From Methylocystis heyeri (GTDB lineage Bacteria; Pseudomonadota; Alphaproteobacteria; Rhizobiales; Beijerinckiaceae), in the NCBI RefSeq assembly GCF_004802635.2, contig NZ_CP046052.1, positions 2,790,001 to 2,854,000 of the forward strand: a DNA stretch of 64,000 nucleotides, written 5' to 3'. Under the pieces are notes generated by a model, which saw only the letters and a program-made list of their open reading frames with translations, was not told where the DNA came from and did not search any database. This document shows positions 55,047 to 63,779 of this stretch, piece after piece (the first letter of the stretch is position 1; every line of letters begins with the position of its first letter). Made by a program: the position numbers and the translations under genes.

Positions 55047-55170
55047 GTCAGGGACTTCAGTTTCGTGGTCTATACCATTAATAATGACGCTTAATACTTC
55101 ATTCATCATGGCGCAAGGTAAATTGCGGGCCAAAGGGCGCTCGACCGGCCAAACCTCGATCGCAGGAATC

Positions 55171-56697
55171 TCAGGCCGAGGCCCTCGCCGGGCTGAGCGC
55201 CCACACGACGACGAGGATCGCAACGACGATCACGGCGGGCGCCACGGCGAGCCAGCTACCCATGGCCGCGAGCGCGCCGACGCCGGCCCAGCCGTTCGAG
55301 GATATCGCCTCGGCGAAAGTAGCGATGCGCGAGGAGGTCTGGCGCCGGCGGAAATGGCTGCGTTTGGCCTGGGCGCGGAACCAATACTGGATCGCCGTGG
55401 CGGAGCCTGCGGCGAGGATCACGCCGGCCATCGAGACCAGCGCCGCGCGAAGCGAGACGGTCGCCAGCATCAGAACCAGAGGAATGAACACCGCGCCGAT
55501 TCCGACGAGGACCGCCTCGGCCTTGGCCCGCAGCACATGGCTGGCCGCCACGGGAGCGGTGGCGATGAGCTCCGGCGCGTCTTCGCCGGAGACCGCGAGC
55601 CAGGCGAGACCGCCGCCCAGCTGTCCGGCCGACATGATCAGGACCGGCGCGAGAAAGGTCGCGACGCCGCTTTCGCTGAAGAAACTGCGCCACAGCAGAA
55701 ACGCCGCCGGCAACAGATAGAGCAGCTGCATGAGGGTCTGGGACATCAGCCAGGGGTCGCGCAGCAGCAGCGTCCACTCCTTGCGGCGCAGCGCCTGCGC
55801 CGGCGACGAACTACCGAAACGCTCCGAGCGACGGTGTTTCTTGCTCACGGCGAAGGAGGCCCCGCCGGCGGCGATCGCAAGCTCGCCGAAGCGCGGCGCG
55901 AAAACCGCGATCACGGCGCCGAGCGCGGTCGCGCCGACGCCCAGCAGCAGGGCGAGCGCCGCGGGATCGCCGAAAGCGGCGCGGGCGGGCCACAACAAGG
56001 CGCTGTCGGGCTCCAGCGCCAGCCGCTCCAGCACGGCGAAGCGCGGGGCGGCGATCGTGCCGAAGGAGACGATCGCGGCGAATTGAAGCCCGATCGCGAA
56101 AGCCGCGCCGATCACGGCTGCGACGATCTGCGAGATCAGCCGGGTGCGCCTCGCCCCGATGGCGACGAACAAGGCCCCGACGATCACGATGGCGACCGCG
56201 GCGGCGAGCATGGACAGCGCCGCGGCCACAAGATAGGCGCTCAGCCACCGAGGCCCCGCGAGCCACGCCTGCACATTGATGAAGGGTGCGGCGAAGACCA
56301 GCGACATCGAACAGATCGTAGCCGCGATCGCCGCGATGCGAACGGCGAAGAGCCGCGCCGATCGCGCGGGGGACGTCAGGATAAGCTCGAGGTCGCCGCG
56401 CGCATAAAAGGCGCGCGTGACCGATTCCATCGCCTGGGAGAGCATCGCGGAAAAGGAGAGCGCCAGCGTCCCGGCGACGAAGACGAGCAGGCCGGCGTCG
56501 CTCGCGCCCGGCGCTCGCTCGGAGCGCGACAGCGCCAGATAGGCGACGCCGTGCAGGAAAAGGACGAAAGCGCCAAAGCCCAGAGCCGCGACCCCGACGC
56601 GGCGGCGCCTCCCCGCGGTCATCAGCAAGAGCCAATCGCGCCACGCCAGTCGCGCCTCATGCGCGGCGAACCACAGGATGGAGCCGGGAGCGCTCAT
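55171..56697 (-). CDS. ABC-2 type transporter permease
   Basis: 508 aa from the ATG at 56697, overlapping the ATPase stop by 4 bases. About 12 hydrophobic segments, with a cytoplasmic break around residues 285-305 (SKKHRRSERFGSSSPAQALR). The pattern RKEWTLLLRDPWLMSQTLMQ after this break is that of large exporter permeases with two repeats. The substrate is unknown. Not identifiable as a known named system. Confidence 0.8.
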   Translation of the reverse strand: MSAPGSILWFAAHEARLAWRDWLLLMTAGRRRRVGVAALGFGAFVLFLHGVAYLALSRSERAPGASDAGLLVFVAGTLALSFSAMLSQAMESVTRAFYARGDLELILTSPARSARLFAVRIAAIAATICSMSLVFAAPFINVQAWLAGPRWLSAYLVAAALSMLAAAVAIVIVGALFVAIGARRTRLISQIVAAVIGAAFAIGLQFAAIVSFGTIAAPRFAVLERLALEPDSALLWPARAAFGDPAALALLLGVGATALGAVIAVFAPRFGELAIAAGGASFAVSKKHRRSERFGSSSPAQALRRKEWTLLLRDPWLMSQTLMQLLYLLPAAFLLWRSFFSESGVATFLAPVLIMSAGQLGGGLAWLAVSGEDAPELIATAPVAASHVLRAKAEAVLVGIGAVFIPLVLMLATVSLRAALVSMAGVILAAGSATAIQYWFRAQAKRSHFRRRQTSSRIATFAEAISSNGWAGVGALAAMGSWLAVAPAVIVVAILVVVWALSPARASA

Positions 56698-57452
56698 GCC
56701 GCGGCCTGTTCCTGCGCGACGAGAGTGAGGAACGTGTCCTCGAGGCTCGCGTCTCCCGCCCCTGCCCGCAAGCGCAGCTCGTCGAGCCGGCCTTCGGCGA
56801 TGAGCCTGCCGCTCGCCATGACGCCGATGCGGTCGGCCATGCGTTCGGCGACCTCCAGAATATGGGTGGTCATGATGACGGAGCAGCCTGCGCGCACTTT
56901 CTCGCGCAGGACATCCTTGACCACGCGCGATGAGGCGGCGTCGAGGCCCGTGAAGGGCTCGTCGAGGATGATGAGCCTCGGCTCGTGCACGAGAGCGCCG
57001 GCGAGCGCCAGTTTCTGGCGCATGCCTTTGGAAAAGGGGCCGCAGCGCTCGTCCGCATGGGGAGCAAGGCCGAGGCAGGAGAGAAGTTCGCGCGCCCGCG
57101 TCTCCGCGACGCCCGGATCGACGCCCCACAGGCCTGCGACGAAATCGAGATATTCCATCGGCGTGAACTGGTCGTAGAGCATCGGCTCGTCCGAAACCCA
57201 GGCCATGATGCGCTTTGCGCCGATGGGGTCGGCCAACGCGTCGACGCCGAAGATGGAGATGGAACCGCGGTCGGGGGCCTGCAGGCCGGTGACCATGCGC
57301 AAGGTGGTGGTCTTGCCGGCGCCGTTGGGCCCCAGCAGCGTGTAGAACTCCCCCCCGAGAACGGTCAGATCGAGACCGTCCACCGCTGGACGCTCGAAAG
57401 TTTTGGCCAGCCCGCGGATTTTGAGGGCGAGAGGCGAAGAAATGTCGTTCAT
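56694..57452 (-). CDS. ABC transporter ATPase (ABC-2 type partner)
   Basis: 252 aa. Walker A GPNGAGKTTTLRMVTG near residue 38, signature FSKGMRQKLALAGALVHEP, Walker B LIILDEPFTGLDAASS, H-loop TTHILEVAERM. Typical of the CcmA-like family (COG1131) that pairs with ABC-2 permeases; coupled to the downstream permease. A 187-base gap (57453-57639) separates it from the aquaporin stop and shows no gene. Confidence 0.92.
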   Translation of the reverse strand: MNDISSPLALKIRGLAKTFERPAVDGLDLTVLGGEFYTLLGPNGAGKTTTLRMVTGLQAPDRGSISIFGVDALADPIGAKRIMAWVSDEPMLYDQFTPMEYLDFVAGLWGVDPGVAETRARELLSCLGLAPHADERCGPFSKGMRQKLALAGALVHEPRLIILDEPFTGLDAASSRVVKDVLREKVRAGCSVIMTTHILEVAERMADRIGVMASGRLIAEGRLDELRLRAGAGDASLEDTFLTLVAQEQAAA

Positions 57453-57639
57453 GCAGGTGCCCGCTGAAACGCTGAAAAGCCGGAGCGAAGCGGGCGCCGC
57501 TTCGCTTAATCGAGCCGCGCCCTGGAGCGATGCGCGGTCGGGATTGACCGAGGTTCAAAAAGCGCCGCGTCCCGTGTATTTTCCGTAAACGAAAAGACAT
57601 CCGGGCGTGACCGGATTCTCCCGGTAACGCTAATCGTCT

Positions 57640-58293
57640 TTAACGTTTTTTCCCTCTTCCCCCTGAGCCCTGGTCTCCGGATGGGGTCGGCGGTCCCTTC
57701 AGCGCCCATTCGAAGCCGACGCCTATGATCGCCCCGAGCAACGGAGCGAACACATAGATCCAGGTCGCGGAAAAATCCCCGCGGATGATGTCCGGGCCGA
57801 GCGAACGCGCGGGATTCATCGAAGCCCCTGTCAGCGCGGCGGCGCACAGCTTGGCGACGGCATTGTATATTCCGATGGCTATTCCCGCGTTCGTGCCGGT
57901 GTTGCGCGCGCCCGAAGCTGTGCCGAGAACGGCGTTGACCAGTCCGATCGTCAGCACGGCTTCGACCACGAAAGCCTGCATCGGAGCGACGCCCGGACCG
58001 GGAACTGTGGCGCCGAGTTCCCCGAGCGTCCCGAAAGTCAGTTTTATCGTCAGCGCCGCCAGAGCGCCGCCGGCGAGCTGAGCGATCACATAGGCGGGCG
58101 TTCTCTTCCAGGGAAAATTGCCCCGCAGCGCAAAGGCGAAAGTAACCGCCGGATTTAGATGCGCGCCGCTGACCGAGCCGAGGAAATAGGTTGCGACCGT
58201 GATCACCAGCCCCGAGGCGACTGCCGCGTGAAGGCGCGTCGCCTCGCTCGGGTTCAGGGCGCTGGCGGCGTCGCCGCAGGCGACCGCAAACAC
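57640..58293 (-). CDS. Aquaporin (MIP family) with an apparent 5' frameshift
   Basis: 217 aa from the GTG at 58293. Both NPA motifs are present: SGAHLNPAVTFAFALRG and GASMNPARSLGPDII, so a water or small-solute channel. The first helix is incomplete: the preceding in-frame codons encode FAEFWGAYLL, the normal start of helix 1, but no start codon exists before a TAG. A second frame begins at an ATG at 58375 (MRHDKPAEAKEARVAK); removing one A from the AAAA run at 58327-58330 joins it to AFAEFWGAYLLVFAVACGD. So the gene was probably 57640-58375, and is frameshifted by one base or there is a sequencing error. Confidence 0.85.
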   Translation of the reverse strand: MFAVACGDAASALNPSEATRLHAAVASGLVITVATYFLGSVSGAHLNPAVTFAFALRGNFPWKRTPAYVIAQLAGGALAALTIKLTFGTLGELGATVPGPGVAPMQAFVVEAVLTIGLVNAVLGTASGARNTGTNAGIAIGIYNAVAKLCAAALTGASMNPARSLGPDIIRGDFSATWIYVFAPLLGAIIGVGFEWALKGPPTPSGDQGSGGRGKKR

Positions 58294-58517
58294 CAGCAGA
58301 TAAGCGCCCCAGAATTCGGCGAAAGCTTTTCGCTACTCGCGCCTCTTTCGCTTCGGCGGGTTTATCGTGACGCATGTCCTGCGCTCGCGTTTGGTTTGCT
58401 GAGGACTATTTAATCCTGCGCGCGGAATCGCGAGCGAAGACCGCGGCAAAAGGAGACGAATCTATCCTGCCGCTCGACGAAGAAGCGCTAGTTAATACGG
58501 GGAAGCGGAGGGATAGA

Positions 58518-58892
58518 ATGCCGGCTGTCGGAAACAAATCCTGGGCCATAGCGGAAGGCTACATACCCGGCGCGAGCGTCAGCGCCGATCCGGCCCTGGT
58601 CTCGCATGAGGCAGCCTGCATTCTCAACGCGGGCGACAGGGACGCGCAGCTTTCGATAACGATCTACTTCGAGAACAGGGAGCCCGCGGGGCCCTATCGC
58701 GTGACCGTGGGCGCTCGGCGGACGCTGCATCTTCGTTTCAACGATCTCGTCGATCCCGAAACCATCCCGCGCGATACGCCCTATGCGTCGCTGATTCTGT
58801 CCAGCGAGCCGGTCGTCGTCCAGCATACGCGGCTCGATTCGCGCAATCCCAACGTCGCCCTGCTCTCGACCATCGCTTTCTCGTGCGGCTGA
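58518..58892 (+). CDS. Sensory rhodopsin transducer family protein (ASRT-like)
   Basis: 124 aa from the ATG at 58518 with GGAGGGA before it; the frame is open upstream without homology. The sequence follows the Anabaena sensory rhodopsin transducer family closely: WAIAEGYIPG, SHEAACILNAGDRDAQLSIT, GPYRVTVGARRTLHLRFNDL and VVVQHTRLDSRNPNVALLST. ASRT is a soluble beta-sheet tetramer that binds a photoreceptor rhodopsin. No rhodopsin gene is in the window, and many homologues occur without one, so the role may be carbohydrate or other ligand binding. It ends two bases before the convergent SDR stop. Confidence 0.85.
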   Translation: MPAVGNKSWAIAEGYIPGASVSADPALVSHEAACILNAGDRDAQLSITIYFENREPAGPYRVTVGARRTLHLRFNDLVDPETIPRDTPYASLILSSEPVVVQHTRLDSRNPNVALLSTIAFSCG

Positions 58893-58894
58893 CG

Positions 58895-59902
58895 CTAAAG
58901 CTCCGCAAGCAGCCATAGAATGACGAGGACCAAAATAATTGCGGCTCCCGCAGCAGCCGCGCGGATGCGCAGCTCCGGCCACATGAATACGCGCGCTGCA
59001 GCTTCCGCGTCGAAGGAACCGTGAATGCGATGCAGTTCAGTAATCGGCGCAAACAGATTGTCGCACCTCGTCGGACCGACGGCGACGGCGCGTTCCTGCG
59101 CGACATAGGCGTGGCGCGCAAGGAAGCGGTCGAGGAAGGCGGGCGCCGCCATGTCGCCGAGGATCGCGGCGATGGTCGCGCGGCCGAGCCAATATTCCCT
59201 GCGGCCCTCCTGCGCCGCCCGGAACACAGCCTCTGCGATGGCTTCGGGTTGATAGACCGGCGCCACGGGACGCGGCTCGCGCCCCATATGGGTGCGCGCC
59301 CAATCGAATTGCGGCGTGTTCATCGCGGGCAATTGCACCATCGTCAGCTTTATGCTGCTGCGGTCGCGAAGCAATTCGCAGCGCAGCGAATTGGTGAAGC
59401 CGCGAATGGCGTGTTTCGCCCCGCAATAGGCTGATTGCAGCGGTATCGCGCGATAGGCCAGCGCCGATCCGATCTGCAGGATGGTTCCGCTGTTTCGGGG
59501 CTTCATGCGGCGCAAGGCCGCCATCGTTCCATGGACATAGCCGAGATAAGTGGCCTCGGTGACGCGGCGAAACTCCTCGGGCGTGATGCGCTCGAAAGGC
59601 GAGAACACGGTGAGCATCGCGCAGTTGATCCAGATGTTGATCGGCCCGAGCGCGCGCTCCATTTCGTCAGCCGCCATGAAAACTGCCGCGGCGTCGGCGA
59701 CGTCGCAGTCCTCGATATGCACGGTGACGCCCGACGAAGCGAATTCGTCTTTGAGCGACGCCAACGCCTGCGCGTCGCGCGCTATGATCCCGACCCGCGC
59801 ACCGGCCTCAGCGAAGCGATGCGCGAGGGCGCGCCCCAGGCCGGCGGAGCCCCCCGTTATGACCACGGTCGCGTTGATCTGATTGCGCGCGAATGGACCC
59901 AT
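58895..59902 (-). CDS. Short-chain dehydrogenase/reductase with C-terminal membrane anchor
   Basis: 335 aa. NAD(P)-binding TGGSAGLGRALAHRF near residue 16, catalytic Ser in IGSALAYRAIPLQ and YCGAKHA (Tyr and Lys). Beyond the normal 250-residue fold there is an extension ending in a hydrophobic helix AAAGAAIILVLVILWLLAEL, so it is probably membrane-anchored. The substrate is unknown. First of a run SDR - glucosidase-type - GMC - subunit 3 (in reverse order of transcription), all on the same strand. Confidence 0.88.
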   Translation of the reverse strand: MGPFARNQINATVVITGGSAGLGRALAHRFAEAGARVGIIARDAQALASLKDEFASSGVTVHIEDCDVADAAAVFMAADEMERALGPINIWINCAMLTVFSPFERITPEEFRRVTEATYLGYVHGTMAALRRMKPRNSGTILQIGSALAYRAIPLQSAYCGAKHAIRGFTNSLRCELLRDRSSIKLTMVQLPAMNTPQFDWARTHMGREPRPVAPVYQPEAIAEAVFRAAQEGRREYWLGRATIAAILGDMAAPAFLDRFLARHAYVAQERAVAVGPTRCDNLFAPITELHRIHGSFDAEAAARVFMWPELRIRAAAAGAAIILVLVILWLLAEL

Positions 59903-59921
59903 GTTCCACCCTCGTTGCGGT

Positions 59922-61628
59922 TTAAGCCTCGTTGTCGCGAGGCGGCTCGCCCCCCTCGCCGTAAGGCCTTTGCTCTATGCAGCTCCGGTCTCCCGAAAGC
60001 GTTTCCCAGCAGGTCTGTCCCTTGCGCCGCCATAGCCGCAGGTCGAATTTCCGCCGCCCCATGGCGAGGCCGAAAAGCTCGAGATCAGGCAGCCACTCGG
60101 GCAGATAGGGGTCGATATAGAGCTTGCCCGAGGGAGCGTCGGGCTGAAATCCGACCAGCATCTGCAAAAAGGCGAAAGTCGACCCCGCCGCCCAGGCCTG
60201 CGGCACATTGGCTCCGCGATATCTGACCGGAAACTGCATCGGTCCGCGCTCGACGCCGGAATAGAGCTCGGGCATCTGGTGCAGCGAGAAATAGGCCCCG
60301 GCGCCGGTCACCGCATGGGCGATGCGCGCGGCTTCTCCGGCGTAGCCGTAACGCCTGAAACCCATTGCGATGACGCCGTTGTCGTGAGGCCAGACCGAGC
60401 CTCTCTGGTAGGAATGCGGATTATAGGCGGGATTGTTCGACGACAGGGTGCGCACGCCCCAGCCGCTCCACATGTCGGGCTGCATCAACCGCTGCACGAC
60501 GCGGCCCGCGCGTTCGGGAGGAACGATCCCCGACCACAGGCAATGGCCAGGGTTGGAGGCGACGGAGGTCACTTTGCGTTTGGCGCCGTCGAGCGCGAAG
60601 GCGTAAAAGCCGCTGTCCTCGTCCCAGAAGACCCGGTTGAATCTCTCGAAGAGATCCTTCGCCTTGTCCTGCAGGCGCCGGGCGCGGTCCTCCTGTCCCA
60701 GAAAACGATAGACTTCGCCCATCCGCCGCCAGGCGTCGTAGACATAGCCTTGCAGCTCGCAAAGCGCCTTGGGGCCCTTCACCAGCGAGCCGTCGGGGTA
60801 GACCACCGAACTGCCGGAATCCTTCCAGCCCTGGTTCTCATAGCCCTTCGGCGAGCGCGTCTCATATTCCTGAAATCCGTCGCCGTCGCGATCGCCGTAG
60901 CGGTCGATCCATTCGAGGCAGTTTTCCGCCGTCTCCAGATGATCCTTCAGTATCCGGGCGTCGCCGGTGCAGCGCCAGGCGGTATGGAGCGCAATCAGAT
61001 AAAGGATGGTCGCGTCGGCCGTGCCGTAATAGGGCGATTGCGGCGCGAGGCCGAGTTGCGCCAGCTCGCCAAGCCGCAGCTCGTGGAGGATTTTGCCCGG
61101 TTCGGCGTCGCGGAAATCGTCGCGCTCCTTCGCCTGCAGACGCCCCAGAGCCTTGAGCGCCGCGCGCGCGAAATCCGGGAAGATGATGGCGTTCTGCAAC
61201 GAGGCGATGAGACTGTCGCGTCCGAATAGGGCGAGATACCAGGGAATGCCCGCGGCGGGCGCAAACAAAAGCCCGCCTTCGTCGCCGATCGGAAAACGCA
61301 ACGCCGCCATGTCGTCGATCGCCTGCTCGAACAGCTTTGCGAAATTGTCGTTGCTGGTTCGGATTCGCAGAACATTCTCGCGCCACGCCGCGGATCTCTT
61401 CCCGATGTCCGACTGGCCGCTGTCTTCGGCGCGGTCGAACGGCGCCTTGAAGGATTTTTCCGCATCGCCCGGTTCATAGAGCAGGCAGCCGCGCCAGCTC
61501 GCTTTGGGCGCAAGATCTATCGCGAAGCTGATTCTGCCGCTGGCGTAGACGGCCGAAGGCATGTCCTTCGGCGTGCGGATGACGAGTTCGCGGACGAAAT
61601 CCTGGTTGCAGTAGCGCGTCTTGAGCAT
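59922..61628 (-). CDS. Glycogen debranching-type glycosidase, C-terminal catalytic part
   Basis: 568 aa from the ATG at 61628. The (alpha/alpha)6-barrel amylo-alpha-1,6-glucosidase pattern is present: FAPAAGIPWYLALFGRDSLI with the conserved FGRDS, YYGTADATILYLIALHTAWR, DGDGFQEYETRSPKGYENQG, WPHDNGVIAMGFRRYG. It is in the same frame as the N-terminal part at 61644-62093 and separated from it only by a TAG and four codons. Translation could restart here (AAGAG lies eight bases before the ATG), giving two polypeptides; otherwise the gene is inactive. Confidence 0.85.
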   Translation of the reverse strand: MLKTRYCNQDFVRELVIRTPKDMPSAVYASGRISFAIDLAPKASWRGCLLYEPGDAEKSFKAPFDRAEDSGQSDIGKRSAAWRENVLRIRTSNDNFAKLFEQAIDDMAALRFPIGDEGGLLFAPAAGIPWYLALFGRDSLIASLQNAIIFPDFARAALKALGRLQAKERDDFRDAEPGKILHELRLGELAQLGLAPQSPYYGTADATILYLIALHTAWRCTGDARILKDHLETAENCLEWIDRYGDRDGDGFQEYETRSPKGYENQGWKDSGSSVVYPDGSLVKGPKALCELQGYVYDAWRRMGEVYRFLGQEDRARRLQDKAKDLFERFNRVFWDEDSGFYAFALDGAKRKVTSVASNPGHCLWSGIVPPERAGRVVQRLMQPDMWSGWGVRTLSSNNPAYNPHSYQRGSVWPHDNGVIAMGFRRYGYAGEAARIAHAVTGAGAYFSLHQMPELYSGVERGPMQFPVRYRGANVPQAWAAGSTFAFLQMLVGFQPDAPSGKLYIDPYLPEWLPDLELFGLAMGRRKFDLRLWRRKGQTCWETLSGDRSCIEQRPYGEGGEPPRDNEA

Positions 61629-61643
61629 GAATGGCTCTTGCGA

Positions 61644-62093
61644 CTATTCGGAGACGATCCGCCCCCGGCGCGCGAACTCTCCCGCTCTCGCCTCGGCGAG
61701 GTCGGCGAAATCGCACCGCGCCTCGATCTCCAGAAAAAAGCGCGCCGGCCGGGCGCCGAAGTTCTCCAGCACGAGATCTTCATGCAAGCCGCCGTCCATC
61801 CAGCGGCTGATCGTGAGCTGGATCGTGCGTTGTGGAACGACGCCGTTTGCGGTTCTCATCGTGCGATTGATCAGATAGCTTCGCGCCGCGAAATGTGAAA
61901 CCGGCGCGGCGTTGAGATAATCCCATTCTTCTCCGTCCGCGTAGATGCGCCAGCAGCTGACGAGGCGGGTGTCGCGGAAATAATATCCTTTGGCGCTCGG
62001 CTCCCGGATCTGGCCGTCGCAATCTGTGACCAGAGCGCTATGGCCCTGGTGCAGAGCGAGTTGGGAAGGTCCGACATCGATACGAAAGCTCAA
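61644..62093 (-). CDS. Glycogen debranching-type protein, N-terminal part ending at an in-frame amber codon
   Basis: 149 aa, the GDE_N-type beta-sandwich: ALVTDCDGQIREPSAKGYYF, FRDTRLVSCWRIYADGEEWD, LINRTMRTANGV and a final ARRGRIVSE. Homologues continue with a tryptophan after the RGRI segment (pattern RxGRIxxxW); here that codon is TAG at 61644-61646, one base from TGG. The downstream frame carries on unchanged (SQEPFMLKTRYCNQDFVREL). So this and 59922-61628 were one gene of about 723 codons. Confidence 0.8.
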   Translation of the reverse strand: MSFRIDVGPSQLALHQGHSALVTDCDGQIREPSAKGYYFRDTRLVSCWRIYADGEEWDYLNAAPVSHFAARSYLINRTMRTANGVVPQRTIQLTISRWMDGGLHEDLVLENFGARPARFFLEIEARCDFADLAEARAGEFARRGRIVSE

Positions 62094-62108
62094 CGCTGCG
62101 GCTCCTTC

Positions 62109-63779
62109 TCATGCGCGTCGACAAAGCTCGCCTCGCTTCGCCAACTGCTCGATGCGATCCGCGGTGCGCAGAGCCACCGCCTGGATCGTCAGCGAAGGGT
62201 TGACGCCGCCCACGGTCGGGAAGACGGAGCCGTCGCAAACCCAAAGATTGCCGATGTCCCAGCTTCGGCAGTCGGCGTCCACGACGCTGGCGCGCGGATC
62301 GTCGCCCATGCGCGCCGTGCCGCCGAGGTGATTGGCGTCCTGCTCCTGGCGGAAAGTGTTGCGCACGCCGGCCGCCTTCATGCTCAGCTCCATCTGGTCG
62401 AGAGCGTGACGGATCAGAGCTTCGTCGTTCTGCGTCCAGGCGTAATGAATGCGGGCAATGGGCAGACCGTCGTCGTCTTTTTCCTCGTCCAGGGTGACGC
62501 GATTACGCTCGTCGGCCATCGCTTCGCCGACCATTTTGACCCCGACCATGTGATTATATTTGGTCATCTCCTCGCGTAGCGCCGCGCCCCACAGCCCGCG
62601 CGAACCGGTCAGCACCGTCGCCCATTCGATCGGGAGCGGGCCCTGCGCCATCCAGCAATAGCCGCCGTGAAAATCCTTGTTGTCGTCGTAGTTCCAATGT
62701 TCGGTGACCGTGGTCGAGGGCGGCGCCTTGTACCAGCGGATCTCTTCATCGACCTCGCCGAACACCGCCTGGTTGGGCTGGGTCATCAAATTCTTGCCGA
62801 CGAGGCCGGAGGAATTGGCGAGCCCATCGGGAAAACGGTCGTTGGCGGACATCAGCAGCAGCCGCGGCGTCTCCACCGCATAGCCGGCGACGACCACGTT
62901 CCTGGCGCGCTGGAAACGCCACTGGCCCTCGCGGCGATAATGCACGCCGGTCGCGAGCCCACGCCGATCGGTCTCGATCCTGCCGACCATCGCGAGGTCG
63001 CGCACTTCCGCGCCCGCGGCCATGGCGCGCGGAATCCAGACGATCAGCGCGCTCTGTTTTGCGTTGGTGGAACAGCCGAAACGGCAGAAGCCGCGATAGA
63101 CGCAGGGCGGCGATTTTCCACGCGGGGCGGAGACGGTGGCGAGCGGAGTGGGGCTCCACGCCATGCCGAGCGCCTCGGCGCCGCGCGCCAGCACCATGCC
63201 CGCGGCGTTGACGGGATGGGCGCGGTAAGGATAGCGCGGGCGCTTCGGCCCCCACGGATAGTCGATCGGGCCGGAGATCGCGAGCGCCTGCTCGGCTTCT
63301 TCATAGTAGCGCCACATCTCGCGCCAATCGAGCGGCCAGTCGGCGCCATAGCCCATCTTCGAGCGCGCCTTGAACCATTCGGGACGGAAGCGCAGCGAGA
63401 CCATCGCGAAATGCACCGTCGAGCCGCCCACCGCCCTGCCGCTGTTCTTGGCCCCCATGATGAGCCAGTCGTTGCCCTCGACGATACGGTTTCCGGTCCA
63501 ATAGAGCTTGGTCTGTTCGGTCTCGTCGGAGGCGAAATCTTCGAGCGGCCTGAAGAACGGACCGGCGTCGAAGCCGATGGCGGTAAAACCTTTCTCGGCG
63601 AGGCGGCAGAGCAGCGTCCCTCCTCCGGCGCCCGTGCCGACAATCGCGAAATCCACCTCCTCGTCGTCGTCATACTGGCGCATCGGCACATATCCGCCCG
63701 GCGTGAAGACATCCGGCGCGCGCCCGCCCCTGGCCCGCGGCTCGGCGAAGGCGTCGCCGACATGGTCTTCAAACGACAT
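62109..63779 (-). CDS. GMC-type oxidoreductase (FAD)
   Basis: 556 aa from the ATG at 63779; the frame is open upstream to 63872. FAD-binding VDFAIVGTGAGGGTLLCRLA at about 43-62, then GGSTVHFAMVSLRFRPEWF, CRFGCSTNAKQS, and the C-terminal catalytic region ANHLGGTARMGDD with VCDGSVFPTVGGVNPSLTIQ. It matches the large subunit of gluconate/sorbitol-type dehydrogenases. The coupled upstream gene encodes the small subunit-3-like partner; a cytochrome subunit, if present, lies outside the window. Periplasmic oxidation of a sugar or polyol is likely; the exact substrate is unknown. Confidence 0.9.
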   Translation of the reverse strand: MSFEDHVGDAFAEPRARGGRAPDVFTPGGYVPMRQYDDDEEVDFAIVGTGAGGGTLLCRLAEKGFTAIGFDAGPFFRPLEDFASDETEQTKLYWTGNRIVEGNDWLIMGAKNSGRAVGGSTVHFAMVSLRFRPEWFKARSKMGYGADWPLDWREMWRYYEEAEQALAISGPIDYPWGPKRPRYPYRAHPVNAAGMVLARGAEALGMAWSPTPLATVSAPRGKSPPCVYRGFCRFGCSTNAKQSALIVWIPRAMAAGAEVRDLAMVGRIETDRRGLATGVHYRREGQWRFQRARNVVVAGYAVETPRLLLMSANDRFPDGLANSSGLVGKNLMTQPNQAVFGEVDEEIRWYKAPPSTTVTEHWNYDDNKDFHGGYCWMAQGPLPIEWATVLTGSRGLWGAALREEMTKYNHMVGVKMVGEAMADERNRVTLDEEKDDDGLPIARIHYAWTQNDEALIRHALDQMELSMKAAGVRNTFRQEQDANHLGGTARMGDDPRASVVDADCRSWDIGNLWVCDGSVFPTVGGVNPSLTIQAVALRTADRIEQLAKRGELCRRA

